Shown here piece after piece: positions 46,466-58,156 of a stretch of 64,000 nt of DNA. Position 1 is the first letter of the stretch. Every line of letters starts with the position of its first letter. Under the pieces are notes generated by a model, which was given only the letters and a program-made list of their open reading frames with translations, was not told the origin of the DNA and searched no databases. The stretch spans positions 42,966,354 through 43,030,353 of the forward strand of contig CM067063.1 in NCBI GenBank assembly GCA_033980235.1. The letters run 5' to 3'. The position numbers were made by a program, and so were the translations under genes. The stretch is from Diadema setosum (lineage: Eukaryota > Echinodermata > Echinoidea > Diadematoida > Diadematidae).

Positions 46466-47100
46466 GGAGAGAGAGAGAGAGGGGGGGGGGGGGAGGGAGA
46501 GAAAAAACCCACCAAAACAAATACCACAATCTCATGATGCTCGAGGATTTGCAGACCATACCAAGCCGAAGAAGAAAACAAGAAAACGGAAATTCTTGAA
46601 AACAAATAACACACATGAAGAAAAAGAAAGAAAGAAATACTGTCTGACATTTACACCATTGACACAGAAACAGAAATGCGCGTGTGTTTTTGTTGTCAAG
46701 TGACCATGACTTAATTATTGTCAACTCTTATTCCTAAAAAGCGCCACCTTCCGGCCAAATTCCAGGCACATCGATTACCAGGTGATTACGGTTGGTATAC
46801 CTTAATATCATTTCCCACGAGACATGTGCTATGTCAGAAAAGCTTAAAAAGGGAAAATTAATATAAAACTAATAATTTATTCTTGTTTGCTCTTCATGCT
46901 CGTGTTTTTCTTTCACTTCAATCCTGAAATTGTCAGTGTTCTTTTCCTTTTGTATCGGTTGGCTCGTTATTAGAGATTGGTCAATCACGCACATGAACTC
47001 GCTCGCACATGTAGGGTACAAATGAATGTCGTCGTGTATCGCTACAATGTTTTAGAAGTTAATCTAACTAACAGGAAACAGTATTTTTGATAGATGATGA
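45370..47100. other. no recognised gene
   Basis: AT-rich sequence with a (GA)n tract and G-run at 46424-46495. The ORFs on both strands across that tract are Arg-Glu or Ser-Leu repeats without support. Confidence 0.5.
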
Positions 47101-47311
47101 ACAATTTCAAAACAGGCACACTGTTGACATGAATATCACAGACAACCAGATGAACGCGCGCTGCTGAACGTCATACATGCACCAAGGGCGCCCTTGCTGT
47201 ATAGTTACAGGTTCTAAGTCCCCTTCATGAAGGGATTCTATTATTGGTACACGTACTCAATCTTCGGCACTGTATGTATAATTATGTATACATGTATAAT
47301 TTTGTATATGT

Positions 47312-47352
47312 ATCTCTCTCTCCCTTTCTGTCCCCCTCCCTCCCTCTCTCTC

Positions 47353-47424
<72 letters not shown>
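47312..47424. repeat. (CT)n-(TA)n compound microsatellite
   Basis: CT/CCCT tract followed by about 33 TA units. The homologous tract in the second copy is 50137-50241. Confidence 0.9.
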
Positions 47425-47428
<4 letters not shown>

Positions 47429-47835
47429 ATATGCATACATATACGTACAACATACAAAGATCGATATGTTATTTGTGCATACTAGTGTACTTTCTGAATA
47501 CCCTTTTTAGATCTGCATGCCCAAGCGGATAAATTGATAGATGGATGAAAACATGTAGAGATATACAGATAGATGGAATAAGAAACGAATAAACAAATGA
47601 GATGTTTATCAATAGTTTATCAAACAAATGTATATACGTATTATATGTAAATATATATAGAGAGAAAGAGAAATATGAGAAAGAGAAAAACAGTTCTTGT
47701 ACAGTGGATATGAGTATGCAAATGAGTGAGCTATGTCATAACCCCACAATTTTCCATTGATCGTGTACAGACATTTTTTTTTTTTTCTGTCATTGAAGTC
47801 TGAAACATGATGTTATTCCTGGCTGAATAACTTAC

Positions 47836-48394
47836 AGGACAAGTTCACCTTCATAAACATGTGGGTTGAGTGAATGCAGCAATATCAGTAGAACACATCA
47901 GTGAGAGTTTAAGCAAAATCGGACAATCCGTTCAAAAGTTATGAATTTTTGAAGTTTCTACTCAGTCACGGCTGGATGAAAAGACTACTATAGCTTGTGA
48001 TGTCACATTAGTACAACGATATAAAGAAAGAATAAAGAAAATTCAACATATTTCCATTTTTCTCGCATAACAGAAGAACACTCGACTTCTGTCTGTCAGA
48101 AGGCAGGGGGAATAATATTACCCTTAACGTACGTCAGTAGCAAGTCGAAGAAATGTACACTTTATTGAAAAAGTAAAATTTTGTGAAATTCTCTTTTTAT
48201 TTTCCTTATTTAGTTGTACGCATGTGACATCATACACTGTAGTAGTCTTCTCTTCCAGCAGTGACTGCGCAGATACTTAAAATATTCGTAACTTTTGAAC
48301 GGATTGTCCAATTTTCCTCAAACTTTCACTGATGTGTTCTACTAGTATTGCTGCATTCCCTCAATCCTTATGTATATGAAGGTGGACTTGTCCT
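47836..48394. mobile_element. AGGACAAG fold-back MITE, full-length copy
   Basis: 559 bp with ends AGGACAAGTTCACCTTCAT and AGGACAAGTCCACCTTCAT read inward, and long inverted arms. Flanks are TTAC and TTAA, i.e. a decayed TTAA duplication. The same family is at 63019-63578 and, in part, at 14941-15213. Confidence 0.75.
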
Positions 48395-49257
48395 TTAAGA
48401 TTAGTGATCAGTTAGATGTATCGGGATTTTTAGATAATTGCCTTTGAATGAAAAACATGAATTTTCAAAATGTAATGTATAAACTATATGGCACGTTGTG
48501 AAGGGATGACATGCTCACTTTGCCATTGACATTCATGTTGATCGTTCAAGAACTGTTTCCTCAAAAATTATCAAAATTTCAAAATGTCATAACTTCCTTA
48601 TTTTTCATCCGAATTCGATCAAAATTTTACCGTTGAACTTGTAATATATTATTCTTTCTTATCCGACTAACTTATATTTGGACTGGATTTCCCCTTTAAC
48701 GCTCCGTAAATTACAGACGTGCGTGCACCGCGCCCGTACGCACTCGCTCGTGAAACATGTATGCAGCAGTTTCCGTATTACATGTACTACGGCTGTGATG
48801 CATAAACATGACATGCAAATAATACTGTGCTTTCAACGAGGAGAACAGGCTTTTCGGAAGCATTTTGGAGTATGATGGCTGCATAATATTGGTGTTTGCG
48901 TAAGAGATAAAGTTTATGTTAATCATATTATTCTGAAAAGAGCACATATAAGTGTATAAAGCAGGGAATGGTTTTATTTCTTGTCTTTTTTCAGTAGGCT
49001 ACTAACCATGTCTTCAATATATATCCATATTCGTAGGTATATAAAGCACCATGGCCCTTAGCCGAGTGCGGTCCGGAGGTGATGTCATAAACCCACAATT
49101 GAACTTTGAATTCTCTCTAAAGGAATAGTCTGATACTTAGGTCATCACCGCTCTTTGACCGTTTTGCCTTTTTTTTATTTGCATCATCCCCCCCCCCCCC
49201 CAAAAAAAAAAAACAAAAACAAAAAAAAAACAAAAAACAAGGGAGGGGGGAGAAAGA

Positions 49258-49319
49258 GGAGAAGAGGAAGACGAGGAAGAAGAAGAAGAAGAAGAAGAAG
49301 AAGAAGAAGAAGAAGAAGA
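49258..49319. repeat. (GAA)n purine tract
   Basis: Purine-only tract (GGA/GAA) preceded by C-, A- and G-runs. The second duplication copy has a shorter version at about 51965-52030. Confidence 0.85.
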
Positions 49320-49380
49320 CACACATTGCACGCTGCTACGGGCTTGCTTGTGCACTTTATTTTTGTTTTAGTGCTAATAT

Positions 49381-49620
49381 AGAGTGGTTCACAATCTACA
49401 AGCAATGCTTTTTAGTGGACCTCTCAGTTCTCAGTTTTTACCCTTCAAACATGACTTTCTAATTCCAGTATGTGTGCATACCTTCATTAGTTTGTTGATC
49501 ACCATTGATTGTCATACTTCGTAATGTATATATGCTTATGATTGAATTTTTGATTTACTTTGTGTTATGTTTTGTTGGAAGAAAAATGAGAATGAAATAA
49601 ATGAAATGAAATGAAATGAA
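49381..49620 (+). mobile_element. 5'-truncated LINE 3' end with (AAATG)n tail
   Basis: The 240-bp insertion ends in repeated AAATG units. It is absent from the paralogous site in copy 2 (GCTGATATAAACGG at about 52088). The 4-bp ATAT flanks it on both sides as a target duplication. The tail style is that of L2/CR1-like elements. Confidence 0.65.
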
Positions 49621-50134
49621 ATATAAACGGACGTATCTATACTAACGGGTCATATAAGTCATAAACACACGTAGGCCCTACTTGTCACAGTTTAAGGTTA
49701 ATGTAGAACCCAATTGTTGCACAAATTTCAAGTGAAGAGTGATGATCAATTCTTACTTTTGGATTGGAAAGTTTTTTTAAGGTCGTGATTACTTGTCTAA
49801 AAAGCTTTCATTCTATTTCCAGTATCATTGTACATAATCATCAAATCCCTAGGTCTAAAATTAAATGTTTTCGGAAAAGCAAGAAGCTTGACAAGATTTA
49901 ATATCTTGCAAAAAATAATGATAAAGCTATCTAATGAAGAACCGCCACGGCACCAAGGCACACTGTTGACATGAATATTACAGATAACCAGCAGAACGCG
50001 CGCTGCTGAAAGTTATACAGGCACCGAGGGCGCCCTTGATAGTAATACGGTCATGAAGGGATTCTATTAATTATTGGTACACGTACTCAATCTTCGGCAC
50101 TGTATGTATAATTATGTATATATGTATAATTTTG

Positions 50135-50246
<112 letters not shown>

Positions 50247-50330
50247 GCATACATACGTACAATGTAACACACAAAGATCGATATGTAATTAGTGCATACT
50301 AATACTCTTTCTTTCTTTCTCAAGTATCAA

Positions 50331-50360
50331 CACTTGAGAAAGAGCGAATCGCTCGAAACT
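50331..50360 (+). repeat. Penelope-type hairpin motif 1
   Basis: ACTTGAGAAAGAGCG, AAT, CGCTCGAAACTT: a 5-bp stem between TGAGAAA and GAAAC. Followed by a (TA)n tract at 50424. Confidence 0.5.
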
Positions 50361-50422
50361 TTGTGTGCCGAAATATACTGTTGGTGATTACAGCATGAAC
50401 TTGGTTTCAGTTTTGTTTTTGA

Positions 50423-50470
<48 letters not shown>

Positions 50471-50492
50471 TTATTTATTTATTTATTTTTTT

Positions 50493-50618
50493 ATTCACAA
50501 CAGTAGTTCAATGTAGAAACTCCATGAGAGACGTAGTTTTGACGAATTTTCGCCCATAGGTCTTTGTCAAGTCAATACGTCTCTCACGGAGTTTCTATAT
50601 TGAACTACTGTTGTGAAT
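50493..50618. repeat. inverted repeat, 43-bp arms, with hairpin motif 2 in its loop
   Basis: Arms 50493-50535 and 50576-50618 match at about 41 of 43 positions (core CAACAGTAGTTCAAT). On the - strand the loop reads ACTTGACAAAGACC, TATG, GGCGAAAA, the same design as motif 1. Confidence 0.8.
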
Positions 50619-50745
50619 CTATACTTTCTTAGGACCCCGAGCAAAAACAAATTGCTGTTATATATGTATTTATTTATATATATGATATGACGAAATAGGG
50701 TAATAATGCCTTTCAGTCCAACAGTGCTATCTATTCAAACAAAAT

Positions 50746-50774
50746 TTTCGACGCATACACACGTCTTCCTCAGG
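50746..50774 (-). repeat. Penelope-type hairpin motif 3
   Basis: On the - strand CCTGAGGAAGACG, TGTGTATG, CGTCGAAAA: a 4-bp stem between CTGAGGAA and GAAAA. Next to a (TA)n tract (50786-50822). Confidence 0.5.
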
Positions 50775-50786
50775 GTCGGTATACAC

Positions 50787-50825
<39 letters not shown>

Positions 50826-52180
50826 TACATTGACACTCAATAATCCTATGTTCTCTTGCTCAATTGAACTTACAAGAGACAAACAAAACCTACTGTGACA
50901 TAACTGAGATATTACAGGTGAACGGAATGTCTTGTCTGATGTAGTCAGCAAATATGATGTCAGATTCAATCGAGAGGAAGAAATAATGAAACCACAACAA
51001 TATTCTGCGTTGTAGAAGTCTCTCTTCAAGTGATATCCAAATGCCCAGCGCTCATTCGAGTCGATGATTGGATTCACACTCGAAATAGGCAGAACGGCAT
51101 TTTATCGGAGCTGTCCATTAACATATCGATGTCAATACAATTTACATAATACTTTAGATGTGATCAAATCGATATAGTTAATGATCTGTTCGATAAAATT
51201 AAAAATAACCGTATCTGTATTATTGTGAGGTCAGAAGACAGGGTTAAAGGCCTCTGATTATACTTTCCTGTAGCTAGGTCTTTCTAACATTCTACGGGAC
51301 AAAATGAGAACACCGCCTCTGTCTGCGAAATAAATAGCTATAAGTGTGCATGCAGTGTGTGTATAGAGCGCAAGTCAGCGGTATGGTGCGAGTAAGCACA
51401 TAATAACAGTCCCTTCCTTTGTTAACGCTCTCAATACAGACGTGCGTGAGCCGCGCCTGTACGCACTCGCTCGTGAAACATGTATGCAGCAGTTTCCGTA
51501 TTACATGTACTACTGCTGTGATGCATAAACATGACATGCAAATAATACTGCGCTTTCAACGAGGAGAACAAGCTTTTCGGAAGCATTTTGGAGTATGATG
51601 GCTGTATAATACTTATGTTTGAGTTAGTTATGAAGTTTACATTAATTATATAAATCTGAAAAGATCACATGTAAATGTTTAAAGCAGGGGATGGTTTTAT
51701 TTCTTGTCTTTTTCTTTTCAGTAGGCTACTAACCATGTCTTCAATATATATCCATATTTGTAGGTATATAAGGCACCATGGCCAGAAGCAAGTGCGGTCC
51801 GGAGGTGATGTCATAAACCCACAATTGAACTTTGAATTCTCTCTAAAGGAATAGTCTGATACTTAGGTCATCACCGCTCTTTGACCGTTTTGCCTTTTTT
51901 TTTTTTGTTGAAATTAGCATCATCCCCCACCCCCCCCCCCAAAAAAAAAAAGGGGGGGGGGCGAGAAGGGGGAGAAAGAGGAGAAGAGGAAGACGAGGAA
52001 GAAGAAGAAGAAGACGAAGAAGAACAAGAATACACTCATCGCAGGCTGCTACGGACTTGCTTGTGCACTTTATTTTTGTTTTTAGTGCTGATATAAACGG
52101 ATGTATCTATATTAACGGGTTCGCCAAGTCATGAACGACACGTAGGCCCTACTTGTCACAGTTTACGGTTAATGTAGAAC

Positions 52181-52626
52181 CAATCATGAGGTTTTGTTGT
52201 CATTCCAACACAAAGAAAACAGAATCTCTCATATGACTTGAAGTAGGATTTACGAGCGACATGCATTAAGAAGAATATATTTAGTAGATAACATGGTGTC
52301 AATCAGAAATGTACAACACTTAATTATTGTGAAAGTTAGGTAAATGCTAAGGGTGTTAAAGGGTATTCCCTTTTCCTGTAACAGGGACTTAAACAACATT
52401 CGTGTATCAAAATCGCACTCTGGGACCTTCATAAGGTGATTTTCACTGTGTAAGGAAACAATTATTGTCCAAGTTACGGGAAAACGCGAGAACCGCAATA
52501 ATTTTTGTGCTCAAATTTGAACATTACATACTGATATCATGACTGCATAGCAACCATGATATTTTTATATAATCCATAAAGATTATGCACCTACCCGGCA
52601 GGATGGAGAGTTTTAATGCCATTCTA

Positions 52627-52657
<31 letters not shown>

Positions 52658-52894
52658 CATACAGAGAGAGACAGAAAGAGAATTCTCAAAATCGCTCTTA
52701 CTTCATATGTCTCTCGATTAAAGAAGGCACAAAAACACTCCAAAACATCCTCAGTAGAACGTTTCTTACCTCTTTAGCACCCTTCACGTGTGCCTTCAAC
52801 AAACTGTTTAAGAGTTTGGGTTTGCCTATACCAAAATGGTCACTCCATGAAATGTATTCATGTATTCTTAGAGCGCGGAGACTGCTCTATTACC

Positions 52895-52926
<32 letters not shown>

Positions 52927-54170
52927 ATTGCTCCTCTGCTGGCGGCCTTGGCGTCCAGTGCTGAGAATGTGTTCGGGTATAATAGGTACTGATAAATTTT
53001 GTAAATATTTTTATCGCTCTTTAGATTCCTTCTTTTCCTGTCACTTTATTGGGTAATCATTGCCTTGTTGAGGGCGCCATCATATTTGTTATGTGAAGAT
53101 ATTGATTATCATATAATTAATTTGAATTGTTGCATTGAGGACTTTCATTCACAAGGGACTCTTAACTGACACAAATATGAAGTGAAAGAAGACAAGAAGA
53201 GCAGTGATTTTATGATGGAACTGATCTCTAAGCATGTATGCTGATTTTGAAAAAAAGGGGACAAGAATACAAGTCTTATCATGTGCCAACTGCAGAGTGC
53301 TTGTGATTATGCCGGACATTATTATGTAAATGACATTACAATGAAAATCCCTCGTCCTACGCTCAGCTTAGAAACACGACTAATATTACCGACAGTATAG
53401 TGACGTCTCATTCTCGTTGAGATTTAGAGATGACCGCAAAGAATTGTTAGCTGACGTAATCATCACCAGTCTCACAATCACCTAGCAGTGTTCACTTGAA
53501 GAAAGAGAGAAAATAATCTTGTTATGCCACCAGTGAACTTTTCTGTTATGAGTCAACCTTGTTTAGATCGAACTTGTTACCATGACGACGTACCATTTCT
53601 TGATCAACCTACACACAGAATTTTGAAGACGAGGGAGAGATATAGGGAGCGATGTACTTATATATGGATAGTAAAGAAACCAAAGCATCATGAAAAAGAT
53701 CGATGAATTCGCACGTGGCAGATAATGTCACAGGGGAAGATATATTCCGGGTATACCACGAAATCAGGACTCACAGCTAGACAATCTTTCAGTGGGCATG
53801 AACACTCATCGAAAGGAAAAGACAGTTATGCAATGAACTCTTGATATGGTGATCTTATTTGCAACGAACTCTATGGTATGTTTTATAGGCATATTATGTT
53901 TGTATTACCAATTATGTGAAAAGTATTATTCATTTGTTGTTGTTGTTGTTTGTTTGTTTGTTTGTTTGTTTTTTTGGTTTTTTTTTTTTTTGGGGGGGGG
54001 TCAGTTGTGATATTTTATTCATTCTAACTTCAAGTGGAAGGAAATTAATGTATTTTATTAGACAATCAAAAAACAAACAATCTTGAATGTCAAATGCAGT
54101 CAACACCGAAGGTGGATGACGAGTGTTAGGGAATTTTTGCGTGTTTTTTTTTTCTCGGCATCAACACACG
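52181..54170. other. no recognised gene; T-run, A-run and TTGT tract
   Basis: Includes a T-run at 52629-52655, a 29-A run at 52895-52923, and a (TTG/TTGT)n plus T-run and G-run block at 53937-54001. No exon support. Confidence 0.5.
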
Positions 54171-54171
54171 C

Positions 54172-54420
54172 ATTTCTACTTTAAATTTCATTTCATTTTT
54201 CATTTCATTTATTAAATTTCCACACAAATCATAGAGTGTTGTATTTACAACATCCACCATGACAATGTAAGGTAACACATAAATTATAAGTGCAATATAT
54301 ACAAATAACAATAAATAACAAATAATAGTTGATAGTTGTAGGAATGATAATCTTTGATAATGATAAAGATGATACAATGATTATGATTACAATAATTTAA
54401 TCATCGTACTGTGGCAGCAA
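54172..54420 (-). mobile_element. probable LINE 3' end on the - strand
   Basis: On the - strand it ends ATTTAATAAATG followed by GAAATG-type repeats, like the tail at 49381-49620 but diverged. The 5' limit is uncertain. Confidence 0.35.
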
Positions 54421-54522
54421 AATAATGATAATATGAATAACAAGATTTGTAATCATGAATATCAAAGAAGGAAAAAATGAAGCTGATTATGTGATAATCG
54501 TGAAATTACAATAACTACTAAT

Positions 54523-54647
54523 CTATAGCATCCCTGCCATTATCTATGACATGCGTGATATTTGATGATATTTAATAATTAAATGAAAATATGCAGAGAA
54601 CATGCAGCGAAATTGTGTCCATCGTGGCATCACAACCCAGAGAAATA
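54523..54647 (+). repeat. 125-bp direct repeat, left copy
   Basis: From CTATAGCATCCCTGCC to ACCCAGAGAAATA. Matches 55025-55149 with two mismatches. The two copies bracket the inverted 3'-region segment exactly. Confidence 0.95.
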
Positions 54648-55024
54648 TGTGACTTAATATCACTCTTGAGTTCACATATTTCAGTTTGTAAGCTTTCGTG
54701 GTTTATTTGTATGGTGGTTTATTTGCTAGACAAGTATGATATCACCTGCATTATGTGATTTATGTGATTTTCATTGTCATGATTGTGAAGCCTACATGCA
54801 GGACGGTAGCTTACATGATGGACATAGGAAATAACGCTTTCAGTCAGATCAGATCGCATGTTAAAGAGAGGAGCCCTATTCGGGAAACACCACAAATTTA
54901 AAATGCTAAGTGTTGACAAGAAGAGAATTTCGTCAGTTTCATAGCTCAATATACCTCAATTCGAAAGTGAGTTGATAATGTGTTCTTTAACTTACTCAAG
55001 ATTATCTTTGTTTGTATCATTACG
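54648..55024 (-). other. inserted inverted copy of the alpha-arrestin 3' region
   Basis: The reverse complement of 40942-41310 fills the space between the two 125-bp repeats, including both AATAAA signals and the 76-codon ORF (54719-54949, - strand). There is no poly(A) tail or terminal inverted repeat. Confidence 0.9.
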
Positions 55025-55149
55025 CTATAGCATCCCTGCCATTATCTATGACACGCGTGATTTTTGATGATATTTAATAATTAAATGAAAATATGCAGAG
55101 AACATGCAGCGAAATTGTGTCCATCGTGGCATCACAACCCAGAGAAATA
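55025..55149 (+). repeat. 125-bp direct repeat, right copy
   Basis: Partner of 54523-54647. Confidence 0.95.
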
Positions 55150-57110
55150 ACAACAAACGTCACATTTGAATCACCTGCTGACAGCCAGGGTTTGCAGCTA
55201 TACACAAGATGACGGCATGTTTTTCATTGAACACGGATAGAAATCTCGGACGAAAATTGCGTTTCTAACCCACGCATGATGAATTCATAAAGTCCAACTC
55301 CTTGCAACTTCCCGCGTGCAGTGTACTTCTAGCTGCGAGGAGAGTAAATCAGACTCGTTGATCATTATGTTGATTCCTCTTCTACATGCCAGAACTTAAC
55401 TTCAGATTGCACTTTGGGCGGTTGCACCAATAATTCAGGCTTACAGACAAGCCTGTTGTAAAGACCCCATTAAAGAAAGAGAGAATAGGTGAGAGGGTGA
55501 GAGAAACAGCGAGAGAAAGAGAGGGAGAGAGATGGAGAGAGAGAGGGAGAGGGAGAAATGGAGATAGGAAAACCCACATTGCGAATATACCTTCCCCTGA
55601 AGACATATTGACAAACATGCAAATAAGGGAACTAATTTGTCTTCTACGAAAGCATTTTGTTTTGAAAAAGAGAGACAAAAAACAGAACAAAGGCAGCAAA
55701 GTGCTGAGCCCCCCCCCCCCTCATATACGAGGAGACACAAAAACACAATAATAGTGAGAGAAAAAATATGCATTTGAACGAGTGAATTCTTTCAGAACCA
55801 GATGGACTTTATCGAACCCTCTGGCTATAAAATACAGGTTATTTACAGATTGTTATTCATAACCCTTAATTAGCAATACGTATACAGGCAAAGATTGACC
55901 TATTTTAAACATCAAACTAGAATCCTTGAAACGGTGGCTTTAACAGATCCATTTGTCATTATAATAACCAACAGTCTGTAAAGTCCTCTGCGGTAAGTAC
56001 TGCTATTACTTTTAGCAACATTATCATGGTGATGCAAGTGTTGAAGAGCAGAGCGTGAAGAATATAAACCTCTATAAGACTTCCAGTGCCAGAAAGGTAA
56101 CTGGTTTTCACGATTGATTTGGTCATCATGAGAAGACCCACTGGGGGCAATAGAAGAAACGAAACAAAGAAAAAAAATAATCTCAACTTGTTTCATATTC
56201 TCACTAAGGTAATCTACACAAATGTAAACCCCACAAGCATCGTAATTTGTTCTTTAATTATCCTGACAGCAGAAAAATATGAGCATAGTTTTCCTCTACA
56301 TTTCCAAATATAAGCCTGGAGCTAGCATTGAAGCAGAATGATTTGAAATGGATATTGATTGAGATTGGTTTATTAGATAAGGAATGGCATTGCCCTAAGA
56401 CACTCAGATATGGTACACATTTGGACATTAGATTGCAATTTAGTTGGCAATGCAAGCCGCAAACACATGCTGGAGAAGAACATAACCAGGTAAGCGTTGA
56501 TGTTTATGGAATAGTTTTTATTGCTCTTTGCTCTTAATAGAAAAATTTCGTCTATTACCTGAATTTTCATGTCACGTGATATTACTGCCTGAAGGATATG
56601 CCTCAGTTATTAACCTTTATCACTTCTCATTTTTATAGAAGTTATAATCACAGTGAAAAGCGTGCAGAATTCTGCCAGAGGGTGAAATAATACTCATAGT
56701 ACCATTTACGTGTGTGGCAAGCCAATGAAATGTTGAACAAATTTAAAGTCAAGGAACTTAGGTTCACAGAGTAAAATATATATTTAAACTGCGGCTCTCT
56801 GACTATTACGGCCCTTGAATATTGGTGAGACAGTATTATGTATACTAAAGACGAACTGATGACTCGTATCATATCACATTTTAGAAATATAACCGTCATT
56901 TAAGCACTCTCAGCTATGGACCTAGCTCTCCAGATTGGACAACCCCACCAACTTATTGGCTGACAGCTTGAAGGATGGAATGTAGGTTCGAGCGCCTTGA
57001 GTAGAGACTAGAAGAAGCAGACGCGTGTGAAACCTGTGCTGTTGGAGATACATGTAGAAGGAGGTAATTTGATAATAGAGTCATCTCAAATTCACGTCCC
57101 CATCTGACAA
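55150..57110. other. no gene supported; candidate small ORF
   Basis: A 94-codon ORF on the - strand (55912-56196) begins with a hydrophobic, signal-peptide-like stretch (MKQVEIIFFLCFVSS), but the same region also reads as a pyrimidine tract and acceptor in other frames, so it is not called. GA-rich tracts at 55497-55560 and a C-run at 55709 are the other features. Confidence 0.4.
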
Positions 57111-57117
57111 TATGACA

Positions 57118-57123
57118 TTTATT
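57118..57123 (-). promoter_or_regulatory. candidate polyadenylation signal (AATAAA, - strand)
   Basis: Complement reads AATAAA, 46 nt past the stop codon of the putative terminal exon. Confidence 0.35.
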
Positions 57124-57168
57124 GAATGCTGCTGAAAATCAAGCTGAGTTATACGATCAAGAGAACAC

Positions 57169-57265
57169 TCACATAACTTCGGAATCGTAGGAACTTTCAT
57201 CTCCGGGCTCTCGAACACTTTCAACTGGCCCCGTTTTGAAAATGTCCTTTACAAGTGTTAGTAGC
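57169..57265 (-). CDS. probable terminal coding exon of an unidentified - strand gene
   Basis: On the - strand a strong pyrimidine tract and acceptor (attcttcatcttcccag) is followed by an open frame of 31 codons (LLTLVKDIFKTG, then GPVESVREPGDESSYDSEVM) and TGA. An AATAAA on the same strand (57123-57118) lies about 46 nt after the stop. The acidic, Ser/Tyr-rich end looks like a cytoplasmic tail. I cannot identify the gene; upstream exons would lie at higher coordinates, and the DR1 minisatellite would then fall in the intron. Confidence 0.4.
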
Positions 57266-57800
57266 CTGGGAAGATGAAGAATAAAGAAATAAAATGACAT
57301 AAATGACAAAGTAGACATGCTGTTAAATGCCTACGGATCCAATCAATGCAGTTGTATGCTAGTTATAATTGATGCTATAAAATTAATTAAAAAGAAATTG
57401 CAATATCCGCAGGATGGTCGTCACTTTATCGATTCTTGGTGACTTCATTGACGATGCCTGACGCTTTTAATGGAATGACCTAAAAGCAGAACAACAACAG
57501 CATAAATATGAGTGAGAGACTGCCAAGTAAGAGTCAAACATGACTTACCAAACTCGTGAACAAAGAGGAAATAGGGCAAGTAACATCATGCTGAGGTCTT
57601 GTGACATACAGGACTATAGTTTATTTTAGTATTTACCAAATACAAAGGATTAAACACATTGTAACTCAACAAAGGCACATGTATAGGAAAATACTACTAT
57701 AAAAGATTGCCGGTCAGCATCACCATCCTATAAACTACAATCCTGAATTATATAAACATGTCGTCAATGAGACAAAACGAGATCAATGTGTCACTATTGC

Positions 57801-58156
57801 TGACCTCTGATCCGAAACCACACTATGGTAACTGACCTCTGACCTGCAACCACACTATGGCAACTGACCTCTGACCTGAAACCACACTATAGTAACTGAC
57901 CTCTGACCTGAAACCACACTGTAGTAACTGACCTCTGACCCGAAGCGACACTATGGTGACTGACCTCTGACATGAAACCACACTATAGAGTAACGGACCT
58001 CTGACAAGAAACCACACTATGATAACTGAACTCTGACCCAAACCACACCATGGTGACTGACCTCTGACCCGAAACCACACTATGGTGATTGACCTCTGAC
58101 CTGAAACCACACTATGGTGACTGACCTCTGATCAGAAACCACACTATGACTGACCT
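57801..58156. repeat. 32-bp minisatellite, about 11 units, each with a DR1-type site
   Basis: Units follow TGACCTCTGACC, TGAAACCACACTATGG with small changes, length 29-34 bp (mostly 32). The complement of TGACCTCTGACCT is AGGTCA-G-AGGTCA, a perfect direct repeat with 1-bp spacing. The ORF on the - strand across it (repeated VSGQRS/VRGQ) is a by-product. Confidence 0.95.

Larger units (their letters stand above)
47110..49715. repeat. tandem segmental duplication, copy 1
   Basis: Matches 49955-52180 in direct orientation in two collinear blocks: 47115-47500 with 49957-50310, and 48713-49712 with 51436-52180. Copy 1 carries two extra insertions: a 559-bp MITE (47836-48394) and a 240-bp LINE tail (49381-49620). 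Confidence 0.85.

Noticed and set aside
46269..46724. 126-144-codon ORFs on both strands
   Set aside because: Created by the (GA)n tract; Arg-Glu and Leu-Ser repeats with no splice or domain support.
55912..56196. 94-codon - strand ORF with a signal-peptide-like start
   Set aside because: Composition is driven by a T-run; an alternative frame with a pyrimidine tract and acceptor competes, and there is no other support.
57823..58110. 95-codon - strand ORF with repeated VRGQ
   Set aside because: By-product of the 32-bp minisatellite.
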